Shown here: in pieces, positions 47,336-55,183 of the stretch
Numbering within the stretch: position 1 is the stretch's first letter
Layout: each line of letters starts with the position of its first letter
DNA from: Brevundimonas sp. Root1279
GTDB taxonomy: Bacteria > Pseudomonadota > Alphaproteobacteria > Caulobacterales > Caulobacteraceae
Length of the DNA: 64,000 nt
Direction: 5' to 3'
NCBI RefSeq assembly: GCF_001425945.1
Contig: NZ_LMEB01000010.1
Span: 186,001 to 250,000, forward strand
Made by a program: the position numbers and the translations under genes
Notes under the pieces: generated by a model
The model's input: the letters and a program-made list of their open reading frames with translations, nothing else
What the model was told of the DNA's origin: nothing
The model's database searches: none

Positions 47336-47510
47336 GTCCCGGGGAGTGCGACGGCGCGGGGGCGGCGTCAATCCTTTGGCTTCACCGCCCCTTTGGCTTC
47401 ACCGCCGACGGTGAAGCCATGGCGGCGGCTCTCGGCTTCTCGCAACGGTCCAACAGGCGCGCGCGGCCGCCAAGGGCGACGGTGAAGGCCGCCTCACCGT
47501 CAAGCTTTAT

Positions 47511-47560
47511 GCGAACGACTTGCATTCGCCCCGACTGCTCTGATATGGAGAACCATTCTC
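47511..47560 (+). promoter_or_regulatory. Two Fur-like boxes upstream of bfd
   Basis: GCGAACGACTTGCATTCGC (47511-47529) is a 19-bp element with 5-bp inverted ends, and GAGAACCATTCTC (47548-47560) resembles the core of Fur boxes. Both lie before the bfd start at 47583, implying iron-dependent control. Confidence 0.55.
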
Positions 47561-47582
47561 AGTCTCAGGTCGAGTCCCGTCC

Positions 47583-47768
47583 TTGTACGTCTGTAACTGC
47601 AACGGCCTCCGCAAACGTGACGTCGCCTCGGCCATCGAGGCGGGCGCCACCCGTCCGCGCGACGTCTTCGCCAGCCACCAGTGCCAGGCGCAGTGCGCCA
47701 AATGCGTGTGCGAGATGCGCCAGATGATCCAGGAATCGCAGCAGGCCTTCGCCCTCGCCGCTGAATAG
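47583..47768 (+). CDS. bfd: Bacterioferritin-associated ferredoxin Bfd
   Basis: The 61-residue protein has the Bfd [2Fe-2S] ligand pattern CxC-x31-CxxC (Cys4, Cys6, Cys38, Cys41). Bfd docks on bacterioferritin and delivers electrons to release stored iron. TTG at 47583 is the only start that keeps the CxC motif at the usual position. The gene precedes bfr by 157 bases and has Fur-like boxes upstream. Confidence 0.9.
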   Translation: MYVCNCNGLRKRDVASAIEAGATRPRDVFASHQCQAQCAKCVCEMRQMIQESQQAFALAAE

Positions 47769-47787
47769 TCCTCGCGCCCCTGCGCAG

Positions 47788-47806
47788 GAAAATCATTCGC
47801 ATTTTC
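47788..47806 (+). promoter_or_regulatory. Fur-like box between bfd and bfr
   Basis: GAAAATCATTCGCATTTTC has perfect 6-bp inverted ends over the 19-bp length of a classical Fur site, about 120 bases upstream of bfr. Confidence 0.6.
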
Positions 47807-47925
47807 AATATGCTGATAAGTGTTCGCAAGTGAACACAAGCCCGTTTTCCGTGGTATTGAACCGTATGCACGCGGGTGATCGCTAGATCGTCAGACGACG
47901 ATCGCGCCCGTGTCGGAAGACGATC

Positions 47926-48426
47926 ATGAAGGGCGATCCCGCAATCATCCGCACGCTCAACGCGGTGCTCACCAACGAGCTGACGGCGGTTAACCAGTAC
48001 TTCCTGCACGCCCGGATGTTCGAGAGCTGGGGCCTCAAGCACCTCGGCGAGATCATCTACCAGGAATCGATCGGCGAGATGAAGCACGCCGACAAGCTGA
48101 TCAAGCGCGTGCTCTTCCTCGACGGCCTGCCCAACCTGCAGGACCTGCACAAGCTGCGCATCGGCGAGAGCGCCCTGGAATGCCTCGGGGCCGACCTTGA
48201 GCTCGAGCTCGGCGGCCGCACCACTCTGCTGGCCGGCATCCAGCAGTGCGAAGCCGCCCAAGACTACATCAGCCGCCAGATTCTGACCGAGATATTGGCC
48301 GACACCGAGGAGCACATCGACTTCCTCGAGTCGCAGCACATCCTGATCAAGCAGCTGGGCGAACAGAACTACCTGCAGTCCGCCATGACCGAGATCGCGC
48401 CGGACAAGAGCGCCACCGGGAACTGA
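47926..48426 (+). CDS. bfr: Bacterioferritin
   Basis: The 166-residue protein fits bacterioferritin end to end. The haem ligand Met52 is present, as are ferroxidase ligands Glu18, Glu51, His54, Glu94 and His130. By alignment with E. coli Bfr from memory, position 127 is Thr where E. coli has a ligand Glu (DTEEH versus DEEGH), which may alter the second iron site; this variant also occurs in other proteobacteria. Bfr forms 24-mers storing iron. It is paired with bfd upstream. Confidence 0.93.
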   Translation: MKGDPAIIRTLNAVLTNELTAVNQYFLHARMFESWGLKHLGEIIYQESIGEMKHADKLIKRVLFLDGLPNLQDLHKLRIGESALECLGADLELELGGRTTLLAGIQQCEAAQDYISRQILTEILADTEEHIDFLESQHILIKQLGEQNYLQSAMTEIAPDKSATGN

Positions 48427-48440
48427 GCCGCGTCCACATC

Positions 48441-48473
48441 ATTCCGGTCCCGACCACGGAAGGGACCCGGAAT
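48441..48473 (+). promoter_or_regulatory. Hairpin covering the start of the next gene
   Basis: ATTCCGGTCCC (48441-48451) pairs with GGGACCCGGAAT (48462-48473) with one bulged base. The 3' arm lies between the GGAAGGG site and the ATG at 48472, so the hairpin could restrict translation or end bfr transcripts. Confidence 0.4.
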
Positions 48474-49020
48474 GACCAGCATTGACGACGCCTTCGACGA
48501 CGCCCGCGACGCCGCGGCCGGCTTCCTCAACGCCGAAGAACGCGACATGCGGCACGTGGCGCTGGGCGTGGCGCTGACCGTCGGCTTCGCCATCGCCGCC
48601 ACCGTCCTGGCCCGCCGCACGGTCACCCCGCGTCCGGACAAGCTGAGCGACGACGACGCCCCGATTACCGAACGTCCCCGCGGCCCGCTCAGCCTGGTGC
48701 TGCCGGCGGTCTTCTCGGCCACCACCCTCTCCGCGGTGCGGGTCTGGAACGCTCCGCCGGCGCGCGAACGCACCGCCGCCATGGGCCTGTGGGCCGCCGC
48801 CCAGGCGCTTAACGCCGTCTGGATCGCCATGCGCCCGGCCAGCCGCAGCCTGCAGATCGCCGCCGCCATGTCGTCGGCCGGCATGGCCGCCGCCTTCGCC
48901 CACGAGGCCCGCAAGCTCGACGCGCGCGCCGGCAAGCTGGCCGCCCCGACCGGCGGCGGCGTTCACCTCGCCAACCTGGTCCAGGGCAAGTCGCCGGACG
49001 CCAGGCCGACCGTGCACTGA
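48472..49020 (+). CDS. Uncharacterised membrane protein
   Basis: The 182-residue protein has three to four hydrophobic segments (about 29-47, 68-85, 98-115, 120-140) and charged loops. It does not match a family I know; a vague similarity to TspO-like proteins was not convincing. It starts 45 bases after bfr on the same strand, so it may be co-transcribed. Function unknown. Confidence 0.65.
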   Translation: MTSIDDAFDDARDAAAGFLNAEERDMRHVALGVALTVGFAIAATVLARRTVTPRPDKLSDDDAPITERPRGPLSLVLPAVFSATTLSAVRVWNAPPARERTAAMGLWAAAQALNAVWIAMRPASRSLQIAAAMSSAGMAAAFAHEARKLDARAGKLAAPTGGGVHLANLVQGKSPDARPTVH

Positions 49021-49125
49021 GGCGCCCCACCTTGCCTGACGGCCCGCCTTCCTCTAGGGAGAGCGCCCGATTTCGCGCGCGCCGGACGGTCCGATGACGC
49101 GCGCTTCCAACCCTTCCGAGATTCC

Positions 49126-49692
49126 ATGAAGATCAACGGCAACACCATCAAGCCCGGCATGGTCCTGCAAGTGAACGGCGGCCTGTGGGTCGTCACCAAG
49201 GCCAGCCACGTCAAGCCGGGCAAGGGCGGTGCCTTCGCCAACGTCGAGGCCAAGAACCTCGAGACCGGCAACAAGCTGAATGAGCGCTTCCGTTCGGAAG
49301 ACAAGGTGGAGCGCGTCACGCTCGAACAGCGCGACTACTCCTACCTGTTCGACAACGGCGACAGCCTCGTCTTCATGAACGACGAGAACTACGAGCAGAT
49401 CGAACTGCAGAAGGAATGGGTCGGCGAAGAGCGCATCCCCTACCTCCAGGAAGGCATGAAGGTCGTCATCGAGTCGCACGAAGACCGCCCGATCGGCCTC
49501 GAACTGCCGGAACAGGTCACCCTCGAAGTCGTCGAGACCGAGCCGACCGTGAAGGGCCAGACCGCCTCGTCGTCCTACAAGCCGGCCATCGCCAACAACG
49601 GCGTCCGCATCATGATCCCGCCGTACATGGGCGTGGGCGAGAAGATCGTCGTCGACACGACCACCGGCGAATACGTCCGCCGCGCGGACTGA
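49126..49692 (+). CDS. efp: Elongation factor P
   Basis: The 188-residue protein has the three-domain EF-P length and KPGKGGAF with Lys33 at the loop tip that is lysylated in many bacteria. EF-P prevents ribosome stalling at consecutive prolines. Relevant here: a lipoprotein with 17 prolines at 4793-5605 and several Pro-rich exported proteins are encoded in the same window. A repeat element follows the gene. Confidence 0.95.
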   Translation: MKINGNTIKPGMVLQVNGGLWVVTKASHVKPGKGGAFANVEAKNLETGNKLNERFRSEDKVERVTLEQRDYSYLFDNGDSLVFMNDENYEQIELQKEWVGEERIPYLQEGMKVVIESHEDRPIGLELPEQVTLEVVETEPTVKGQTASSSYKPAIANNGVRIMIPPYMGVGEKIVVDTTTGEYVRRAD

Positions 49693-49705
49693 CCGCTGCG
49701 CGGAG

Positions 49706-49788
49706 TGGTTGGTGATTGGTGATTAGTGATTGGCCGCGTCTTCGATCGCGTCCCCGCTGTAGCCACTAATCACTAGCCACTCATCACT
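49706..49788. repeat. GTGATTAGTG-type inverted repeat element
   Basis: GTGATTAGTG (49719-49728) and CACTAATCAC (49764-49773) are perfectly inverted, embedded in tandem GTGATTGGTGATT-like and CACTAGCCACTCATCAC-like tracts. It resembles dispersed intergenic REP-like elements. It fills the gap between efp and the inositol phosphatase gene. Confidence 0.7.
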
Positions 49789-49881
49789 TCACCGGCTCCG
49801 TCGGGGCCGGCTAGCGTACTGAACTTCTCCGCACCTCCGGGCGACACGCCTTTTCAGGAGCTGCGGACCAGGAGATTCCCG

Positions 49882-50688
49882 ATGGCCCTCGCCTCCGCCC
49901 TGCTGCAAGTGATGATGGACGCGGTCCGCAAGACCGCCCGCCCGATGCTGCGTGACTTCGGGGAGGTCTCGAACCTCCAGGTCTCGCGCAAGGGTCCGGG
50001 CGACTTCGTCACCGCCGCCGACATCAAGGCCGAACAGACCCTGTTCGAGCTGCTGACCAAGGCCCGTCCCGGCTACGGCTTCCTCGGCGAGGAGCGCGGC
50101 ATGGTCGAGGGCACCGACAAGTCGCACACCTGGATCGTCGACCCGATCGACGGCACCACCAACTTCATGCACGCCATGCCGCACTTCGCCATCACGGTGG
50201 CGCTGGAGCGCAAGCACCCGGACGGCACGGCCGAGATCGTCGCCGGGGTGACCTACAACCCGGTCATGAACGAGATGTTCTGGGCCGAGAAGGGCAAGGG
50301 CTGCTACCTCAACGACGGCCGCATCCGCGTCGCCGGCCGCAAGGACCTTTCGGAGAGCCTGATCGCCACCGGCCTGCCCTTCATCGGCAAGACCGGCCAC
50401 GCCCAGGCCATCAAGGACATCCACGCCGTAGGCCAGCGCGTCGCCGGCATCCGCCGCCTCGGCTCGGCCGCCCTGGACTTCGCCTGGGTCGCCGCCGGCC
50501 GGTACGACGCGTATTATGAGCGCAACCTCAACCCGTGGGACGTGGCCGCAGGCGTGCTGTTCGTCACCGAGGCGGGCGGCGTGGTGACCACGATCGACCA
50601 GGACGGCGACCCGGCCAAGGGCGCTCAGATCCTGGCCGCCAACCCGGACATCCACACGGCCCTCCGCAAGGTGCTGCAGGGGGGCTAA
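49882..50688 (+). CDS. Inositol monophosphatase family protein (SuhB-like)
   Basis: The 268-residue enzyme has GEE (Glu70/71), DPIDGTTNF (Asp87, Asp90) and NPWDVAAG, the metal-binding set of the IMPase family. Substrates can be inositol phosphate or other sugar phosphates, and SuhB-like members also affect ribosome biogenesis. AGGAG-like sequence lies upstream. It is followed by GDPD nine bases later on the same strand. Confidence 0.9.
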   Translation: MALASALLQVMMDAVRKTARPMLRDFGEVSNLQVSRKGPGDFVTAADIKAEQTLFELLTKARPGYGFLGEERGMVEGTDKSHTWIVDPIDGTTNFMHAMPHFAITVALERKHPDGTAEIVAGVTYNPVMNEMFWAEKGKGCYLNDGRIRVAGRKDLSESLIATGLPFIGKTGHAQAIKDIHAVGQRVAGIRRLGSAALDFAWVAAGRYDAYYERNLNPWDVAAGVLFVTEAGGVVTTIDQDGDPAKGAQILAANPDIHTALRKVLQGG

Positions 50689-50697
50689 GCTCCCGCG

Positions 50698-51633
50698 ATG
50701 CTGATCATCGCCCATCGCGGAGCCTGCGGCGAACGGCCGGAGCACACCCGGGCGGCCTATGAGCTGGCGATCGACCAGGGCGCGGACGTCATCGAACCGG
50801 ACCTGGTGATGAGCCGCGACGGGGCGCTCATCGTGCGTCACGACGTGGAGATCGGCCAGACCACGGACGTCGCCGACCGTGCGGCGTTCCGGGAGCGTCG
50901 CACGACCCGCCCGGTCGACGGCCTGCCTCTCACCGGATGGTTCGCCGAGGACTTCACGCTCGCCGAGCTGCAAACCCTTCGCGCCCGCGAGCGCATGCCC
51001 CTGCTCCGCCCGGCCAACACGGCGTGGGACGGCCGCGAGCCGATCCTGACCTTCGAGGAGGTGATCGAGATCGCCCGCCGGGGCTCCGCGCGCACCGGCA
51101 GGACCGTCGCCGTCGCGCCCGAGCTGAAACACCCCACGCACCTGCGCGCCGCCGGGCTCGACCTCGAGGCGACCTTCGTCGCCGCCCTGGAGCGCCACGG
51201 CCTGACCGGCGCCGACGCCCCCGTCATCGTCCAGTGCTTCGAGCCGGGGACGTTGCAGCGCCTGCGCGCCCGCGTCGCGACGCCGCTGCTGCAACTGATC
51301 GCCGCCGTCGGTGCGCCGGCCGACCGGACGGGAGAGCCCTTCGCCGCCCTGACCACGCCGAAGGGCCTGGCCCGGGTGGCGACCTACGCCGACTGGATCG
51401 GCGTCGACCTGGCCCTGATCGAGCCGGAGCCTGACCTCCCCTCCTCCCTGATCGCCGACGCCCACGCGGCGGGTCTCAAGGTCGCGGGCTGGACCTTCCG
51501 GGCCGAGAACCTGGTCCTGCCGGAGCTGGACCGCCTCGGCGACGATCCCCTCGCCCACGGCCGCCACCCCGAGCGCTTGGCCCGCTTCGCCACCTACGGT
51601 CTGGATGCCGCGTTCACGGATCAAATCCCCTGA
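50698..51633 (+). CDS. Glycerophosphodiester phosphodiesterase family protein
   Basis: The 311-residue protein starts with IIAHRGACGERPEHT (His6) and has EPDLVMSRDG (Glu33, Asp35) and RHD (His48, Asp49), the GDPD metal and catalytic residues, plus VAPELKHP later. It lacks a signal peptide, so a cytoplasmic role in glycerophosphodiester breakdown is likely. Nine bases separate it from the IMPase gene. Confidence 0.9.
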   Translation: MLIIAHRGACGERPEHTRAAYELAIDQGADVIEPDLVMSRDGALIVRHDVEIGQTTDVADRAAFRERRTTRPVDGLPLTGWFAEDFTLAELQTLRARERMPLLRPANTAWDGREPILTFEEVIEIARRGSARTGRTVAVAPELKHPTHLRAAGLDLEATFVAALERHGLTGADAPVIVQCFEPGTLQRLRARVATPLLQLIAAVGAPADRTGEPFAALTTPKGLARVATYADWIGVDLALIEPEPDLPSSLIADAHAAGLKVAGWTFRAENLVLPELDRLGDDPLAHGRHPERLARFATYGLDAAFTDQIP

Positions 51634-51634
51634 T

Positions 51635-51769
51635 CCCTTCTCCCCTTGCGGGAGAAGGGATCAGAGCGCAGCGAGGTCGGATTAGGGGTCGAAAGGCGGA
51701 ACCGCCGCGACAACCCCTCATCCCGTCAGCCCTTCGGGCTGACACCTTCTCCCGCAAGGGGAGAAGGGC
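51635..51769. repeat. CTCCCCTTGCGGGAGAAGG mosaic repeat in a convergent gap
   Basis: The element begins CCCTTCTCCCCTTGCGGGAG and ends in the inverse sequence near 51744-51769, with internal phrases including CGTCAGCCCTTCGGGCTGAC. A related copy is at 58623-58763. It fills the whole gap between the GDPD and M16 genes and may act as a bidirectional terminator. Such elements are dispersed in Caulobacterales and Rhizobiales genomes, from memory. Confidence 0.75.
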
Positions 51770-51774
51770 GCTTA

Positions 51775-53205
51775 CTAGGGCGTCACCACCTGCATCGTCG
51801 CGCCCTGCAGTTCCGGCAGGGCCTCCAGCTGCGGGCGAACCGTGGCCAGGTCGCCGACGACCACCAGGGTCATCTTGTCCAGCGGGAGATGGGCGGCTGC
51901 GGCGGCCTCCATCTCGGCCGGAGTCACCGCCAGCACGCCAGGGACGTATCCGTCCATCCAGCCCCGCGGCAGGCCCATCATGTCGCTGTAGGCCAGCTGT
52001 CCGACGATCCCCGGGGCGTTGGCGTTGCTGAGCACGAAGATGCCCGACAGGTAGGTCTTGGCCCCGGCGTTCTCGGCCGCGCTCGGCGCCTCGGTCTGCA
52101 GGCGGCGGATCTCGCCGAACACCTCCTTCAGCGACTCGCCGGTGACGGCGGTCGTGACGTCGGCGTTGAACACCCACGAGGTCTCCTGCGGGTCCTCGTA
52201 CGCCAGGCCGCTGCCCGGCGAGTAGGTGTAGCCCTTGGCCTCGCGGATGTTCTTGGTGATCCGCGAGTTGAAGGAGCCGCCCAGCAGGGTGTTGGTCACC
52301 CGCATCTCCAGGTCGTCCTGGCCGCCGATGGCCGGGGCCGGGAAGGCCAGGCGCAGGGTCGACTGGGCGGCGCCCGGACGATCGACCAGCAACACCTGCA
52401 TCGGGGTGTCCCGGGTCGCCGGCGCGGCGGTCGGGCCATCGCCGGGCGCCCAGTCGCCGAAGGCCTGCTCGATCGCCGCCTTCATCGCCGCCGTATCGAA
52501 CTGACCGGCGACGTAGAGACGGGCGCCGCGCGCGCCGTAGTTGGCGGCGTGGAAGGCCTTGGCCTGCTCGACCGTGAAGCCGGCCAGCTGGGCGTCGGTC
52601 GGGAAGACCCGGCCATAGGGGTGATCGGCGCCGTACTGGGCCTGGGCCAGGGCGACATCGGCCTGGGAGCCCGGCGTCGAGCGGGCCACCGCCACCTGGC
52701 GGGCGCGACCGTCACGAACGCGGCCGAACTCGCTGGCCGGGAAGGTCGGACGGCGCGCCACGTCGGAGATCAGGCCGACGGCCGCCGGGCCGTGCTCGGA
52801 CAGGACGTTGATGCTGACGCCGGTCTCGAACTGGTTGACCGAGGTCTGCAGCCCGCCGCCCATCGAGGCCGCGGCCTGGGCCAGTTGCGGACCGCTGCGC
52901 GAGCCCGCGCCCTCGCGCAGCATGTCGGCGGTCAGGTCGGCGATCCAGGTGTCGGCGCCGTCGTCGATATTGCCGGTCGGCACGCGCAGGCTGACCACCG
53001 TCTTGGGCGTCAGGCCGTACGGGATCAGCGTCACCTGCAGCCCGTTGCGCAGGGTGTAGGTCTCCATCTGCGGCAGGCTGAACGGTTTGGGCGCCCCCAC
53101 CGCCGGCATCGGCGGATAGGCGCTCTGGGCCAGCACAGGGGCGGCCGAGGCCAGCAGGGCCGCCGACAGGACGCCGGCGAGGCCGAAGGTCAGACGGCGG
53201 GTCAT
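51775..53205 (-). CDS. Exported M16-family protein lacking the zinc motif
   Basis: The 476-residue protein has a signal peptide (1-26) and the two-half M16 layout, but the segment where HxxEH should be reads IADLTADMLREG, so it has no catalytic zinc site. It keeps the C-terminal half's REAKGYTYSPGSG substrate-binding Arg/Tyr. It probably forms a heterodimer with the active partner encoded just upstream, overlapping by four bases. Similar active/inactive pairs are known in M16 proteases. Confidence 0.9.
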   Translation of the reverse strand: MTRRLTFGLAGVLSAALLASAAPVLAQSAYPPMPAVGAPKPFSLPQMETYTLRNGLQVTLIPYGLTPKTVVSLRVPTGNIDDGADTWIADLTADMLREGAGSRSGPQLAQAAASMGGGLQTSVNQFETGVSINVLSEHGPAAVGLISDVARRPTFPASEFGRVRDGRARQVAVARSTPGSQADVALAQAQYGADHPYGRVFPTDAQLAGFTVEQAKAFHAANYGARGARLYVAGQFDTAAMKAAIEQAFGDWAPGDGPTAAPATRDTPMQVLLVDRPGAAQSTLRLAFPAPAIGGQDDLEMRVTNTLLGGSFNSRITKNIREAKGYTYSPGSGLAYEDPQETSWVFNADVTTAVTGESLKEVFGEIRRLQTEAPSAAENAGAKTYLSGIFVLSNANAPGIVGQLAYSDMMGLPRGWMDGYVPGVLAVTPAEMEAAAAAHLPLDKMTLVVVGDLATVRPQLEALPELQGATMQVVTP

Positions 53206-54641
53206 TGGGCGCCTCCCTGGGCGTTGGCGGCCGGGGCGGCGCCCGGTTCGATGAGCAGGATGGTGCGATTGGTCGGCCGCAGATACTCGCGGGCGACCTG
53301 CTGGATCAGCTCGGGCGTCACCGCCGCGAAGCCGGCTTCCAGCTGGTTGATGTTGGACGGGTCGTTGTCGAACAGGGCCGAGGTGGCCAGCAGATCGACC
53401 AGGCCGAACCGCGTCGACTGGTCGACGATGCCGTACAGCTGCGAGCGGATCTTGGTCCGGGAGCGGTCCAGGTCGGCCTGGCTGACCGGCTCGTTCTGGA
53501 TTTGCGCGATAACCTCGTCGACGGCCGCGGTGACCTCGTCGGCCGGGCGGTTGGCGTCATGCATCAGCGCCACGGTCCACTGCATCGGACCGTTGTAGTT
53601 GTACATGTTGCCCAGGCCGAAATTGATGCCGGACTGCACGCCCGACGTCAGCTGCTTCTCCTGCACCAGCTTCTGGTACAGCCGGCTGTCCGCCCCCTGC
53701 CCAAGCAGCTGGTCGATCATGCCCATGGCGAACCATTCCGGCGTGCCGCGTTCCGGCACATGCCAGCCAGCGCTCCAGGCCGGGCGCGGGGCCAGGGCGT
53801 CCTGGCGGACCACCTGCTTGGCCTCGGTCTGGCGGGGCTCCGAGATGTCCGGCAGCACCACCGGGGCGCCCTGCGGGATGACGCCGAAATAGCGGTTCAC
53901 CCAGGCCTTGGTCTGGTCGATGTCGATGTCCCCGGCGACGACCAGCACGGCGTTATTCGGCCGGTAGAAGCTGTCGTGGAAGCTCTGGGCGTCGCCGACG
54001 GTGGCGTTCTCCAGGTCGGTCAACTCGCCGTAGAAATTGTGCGCGTTGTACCAGTTGGTGTTGGCCGCCTGCGGCAGCCACAGCCAGGGCCAGCCGCCGT
54101 AGGGCTGGTTGATGACGTTGACCTTGACCTCATTGGCCACGACGCCCTGCTGGTTGGTCAGGACCTCCTGGTTGATCACCGGCCGGGCCATGCGGTCGGC
54201 CTCGCCCCACAGCATCGCCTCCAGCGCGCCGGACGGAACCACCTCGTAGTAGTTGGTGAAGTCGAACCGGGTCGAGCCGTTCATGACCCCGCCCGAGTTG
54301 GTCACCAGGTCGATGAACACGCCCTTGCCGGCGTTCTCCGAGCCTTGGAACAGCAGGTGTTCGAACAGGTGGGCGAAGCCGGTGCGGTCGCGCGGCTCGA
54401 TGCGGAAGCCGATGCCGTAGTAGACGCCCACGGTCGCGGTCGGCACCGACGGCTCGCGCAGCAGCACGACCTTCAGCCCGTTATCGAGCGTGTAGTAGAC
54501 CGGATCGACGTGGAAGCCGCGCGAGGCGGCCTGCGTCGGCGGCGCGGCGGGGGTTTCGGCAAGCGCCGCGGCCGGGGCGGCCAGCCCCAGGGCTGCGGCC
54601 ATGGCCAGGGCCGGCCAGGCGGCTGAGAGTCGTAGCGACAT
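53202..54641 (-). CDS. Exported active M16 metalloprotease
   Basis: The 479-residue protein has a signal peptide (about 1-28) and HLFEH (His91, Glu94, His95), with NEVKV as the third zinc ligand about 75 residues later. It is the catalytic half of a periplasmic M16 pair that digests peptides. ATG 54641 with GGAGGG is preferred to an in-frame start at 54671. The downstream gene lacks the motif. Confidence 0.92.
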   Translation of the reverse strand: MSLRLSAAWPALAMAAALGLAAPAAALAETPAAPPTQAASRGFHVDPVYYTLDNGLKVVLLREPSVPTATVGVYYGIGFRIEPRDRTGFAHLFEHLLFQGSENAGKGVFIDLVTNSGGVMNGSTRFDFTNYYEVVPSGALEAMLWGEADRMARPVINQEVLTNQQGVVANEVKVNVINQPYGGWPWLWLPQAANTNWYNAHNFYGELTDLENATVGDAQSFHDSFYRPNNAVLVVAGDIDIDQTKAWVNRYFGVIPQGAPVVLPDISEPRQTEAKQVVRQDALAPRPAWSAGWHVPERGTPEWFAMGMIDQLLGQGADSRLYQKLVQEKQLTSGVQSGINFGLGNMYNYNGPMQWTVALMHDANRPADEVTAAVDEVIAQIQNEPVSQADLDRSRTKIRSQLYGIVDQSTRFGLVDLLATSALFDNDPSNINQLEAGFAAVTPELIQQVAREYLRPTNRTILLIEPGAAPAANAQGGAQ

Positions 54642-54881
54642 GATCCCTCCAGAGGTTTGAAGGGATGTCACGGCTTCACAGACCGACGGTCAAGCCGCGA
54701 GGCCTAACATGTCAGGATTGTAATCCCGTCGGTCTGCAATCCGATCGCGGGAGCCGCGCCCCGGAATGTACGTGTATTCTCCGCAATCACAACCGGCGGT
54801 TGACATCGGCCGCGCGACGGCGAACGGTGCCGACGTCCCCAGAACTGAGGGGACAGTCAGACACGACACTGGAGATCAACG

Positions 54882-55136
54882 ATGAAGCTTCCGCGTATCC
54901 TGACGATCGCCGCCCTGGCGCTTTCGGTCGCCTCAGTGGCGTCCACCGCCTCGGCCCAGACCAACTACTACGTCGGCCCGCAGGGCTACGGGTTCATGTA
55001 CACCTATTACATCGGCGGCCAGCTGGTCTCGACCCAGTACCTGGGGTGCAACGGCTGGGAGTCGTGGGACGGCTATAACGGCTGGCCGGACCTGACGATG
55101 GGCGACAGCTACGACTACGTCGAGTGGGAGTGCTGA
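54882..55136 (+). CDS. Small secreted Tyr/Trp-rich protein
   Basis: The 84-residue precursor has a signal peptide (1-25, ending ASA) and a mature part of about 59 residues with many Tyr, Trp and Gly (FMYTYYIGGQLVS, LGCNGWESWDGYNGW) and two Cys (55 and the C-terminal Cys84) that could form a disulfide. It resembles small proteins of the DUF6289 type, from memory only. A TTGACA-like -35 lies near 54806. GGAG precedes the ATG. Function unknown; a surface or secreted peptide is inferred. Confidence 0.7.
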   Translation: MKLPRILTIAALALSVASVASTASAQTNYYVGPQGYGFMYTYYIGGQLVSTQYLGCNGWESWDGYNGWPDLTMGDSYDYVEWEC

Positions 55137-55183
55137 TTATCGCGTGAGCGGGACGGCGCGGCGACCGCGCCGTCCCAATGCGT

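Noticed and set aside
44066..47485. Very long open frame on the plus strand across the Thr/Pro protein, histidine kinase and thiE
   Set aside because: It is antisense to three supported genes and has the typical composition of a GC-rich antisense frame.
46620..47580. THI riboswitch before thiE
   Set aside because: No conserved THI-box pattern was recognised on either strand upstream of 47335; the region is short and shared with the Fur-like sites of bfd.
54679..54745. tRNA-like sequence with 11-bp inverted ends (CAGACCGACGG and CCGTCGGTCTG) and a GGATTGTAATCC hairpin
   Set aside because: A TGT-anticodon-like loop and T-arm-like hairpin can be drawn, but the anticodon stem mispairs, the T-loop is not the consensus and no acceptor stem or D-arm is found. 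It may be a remnant or chance; a tRNA scan would settle it.
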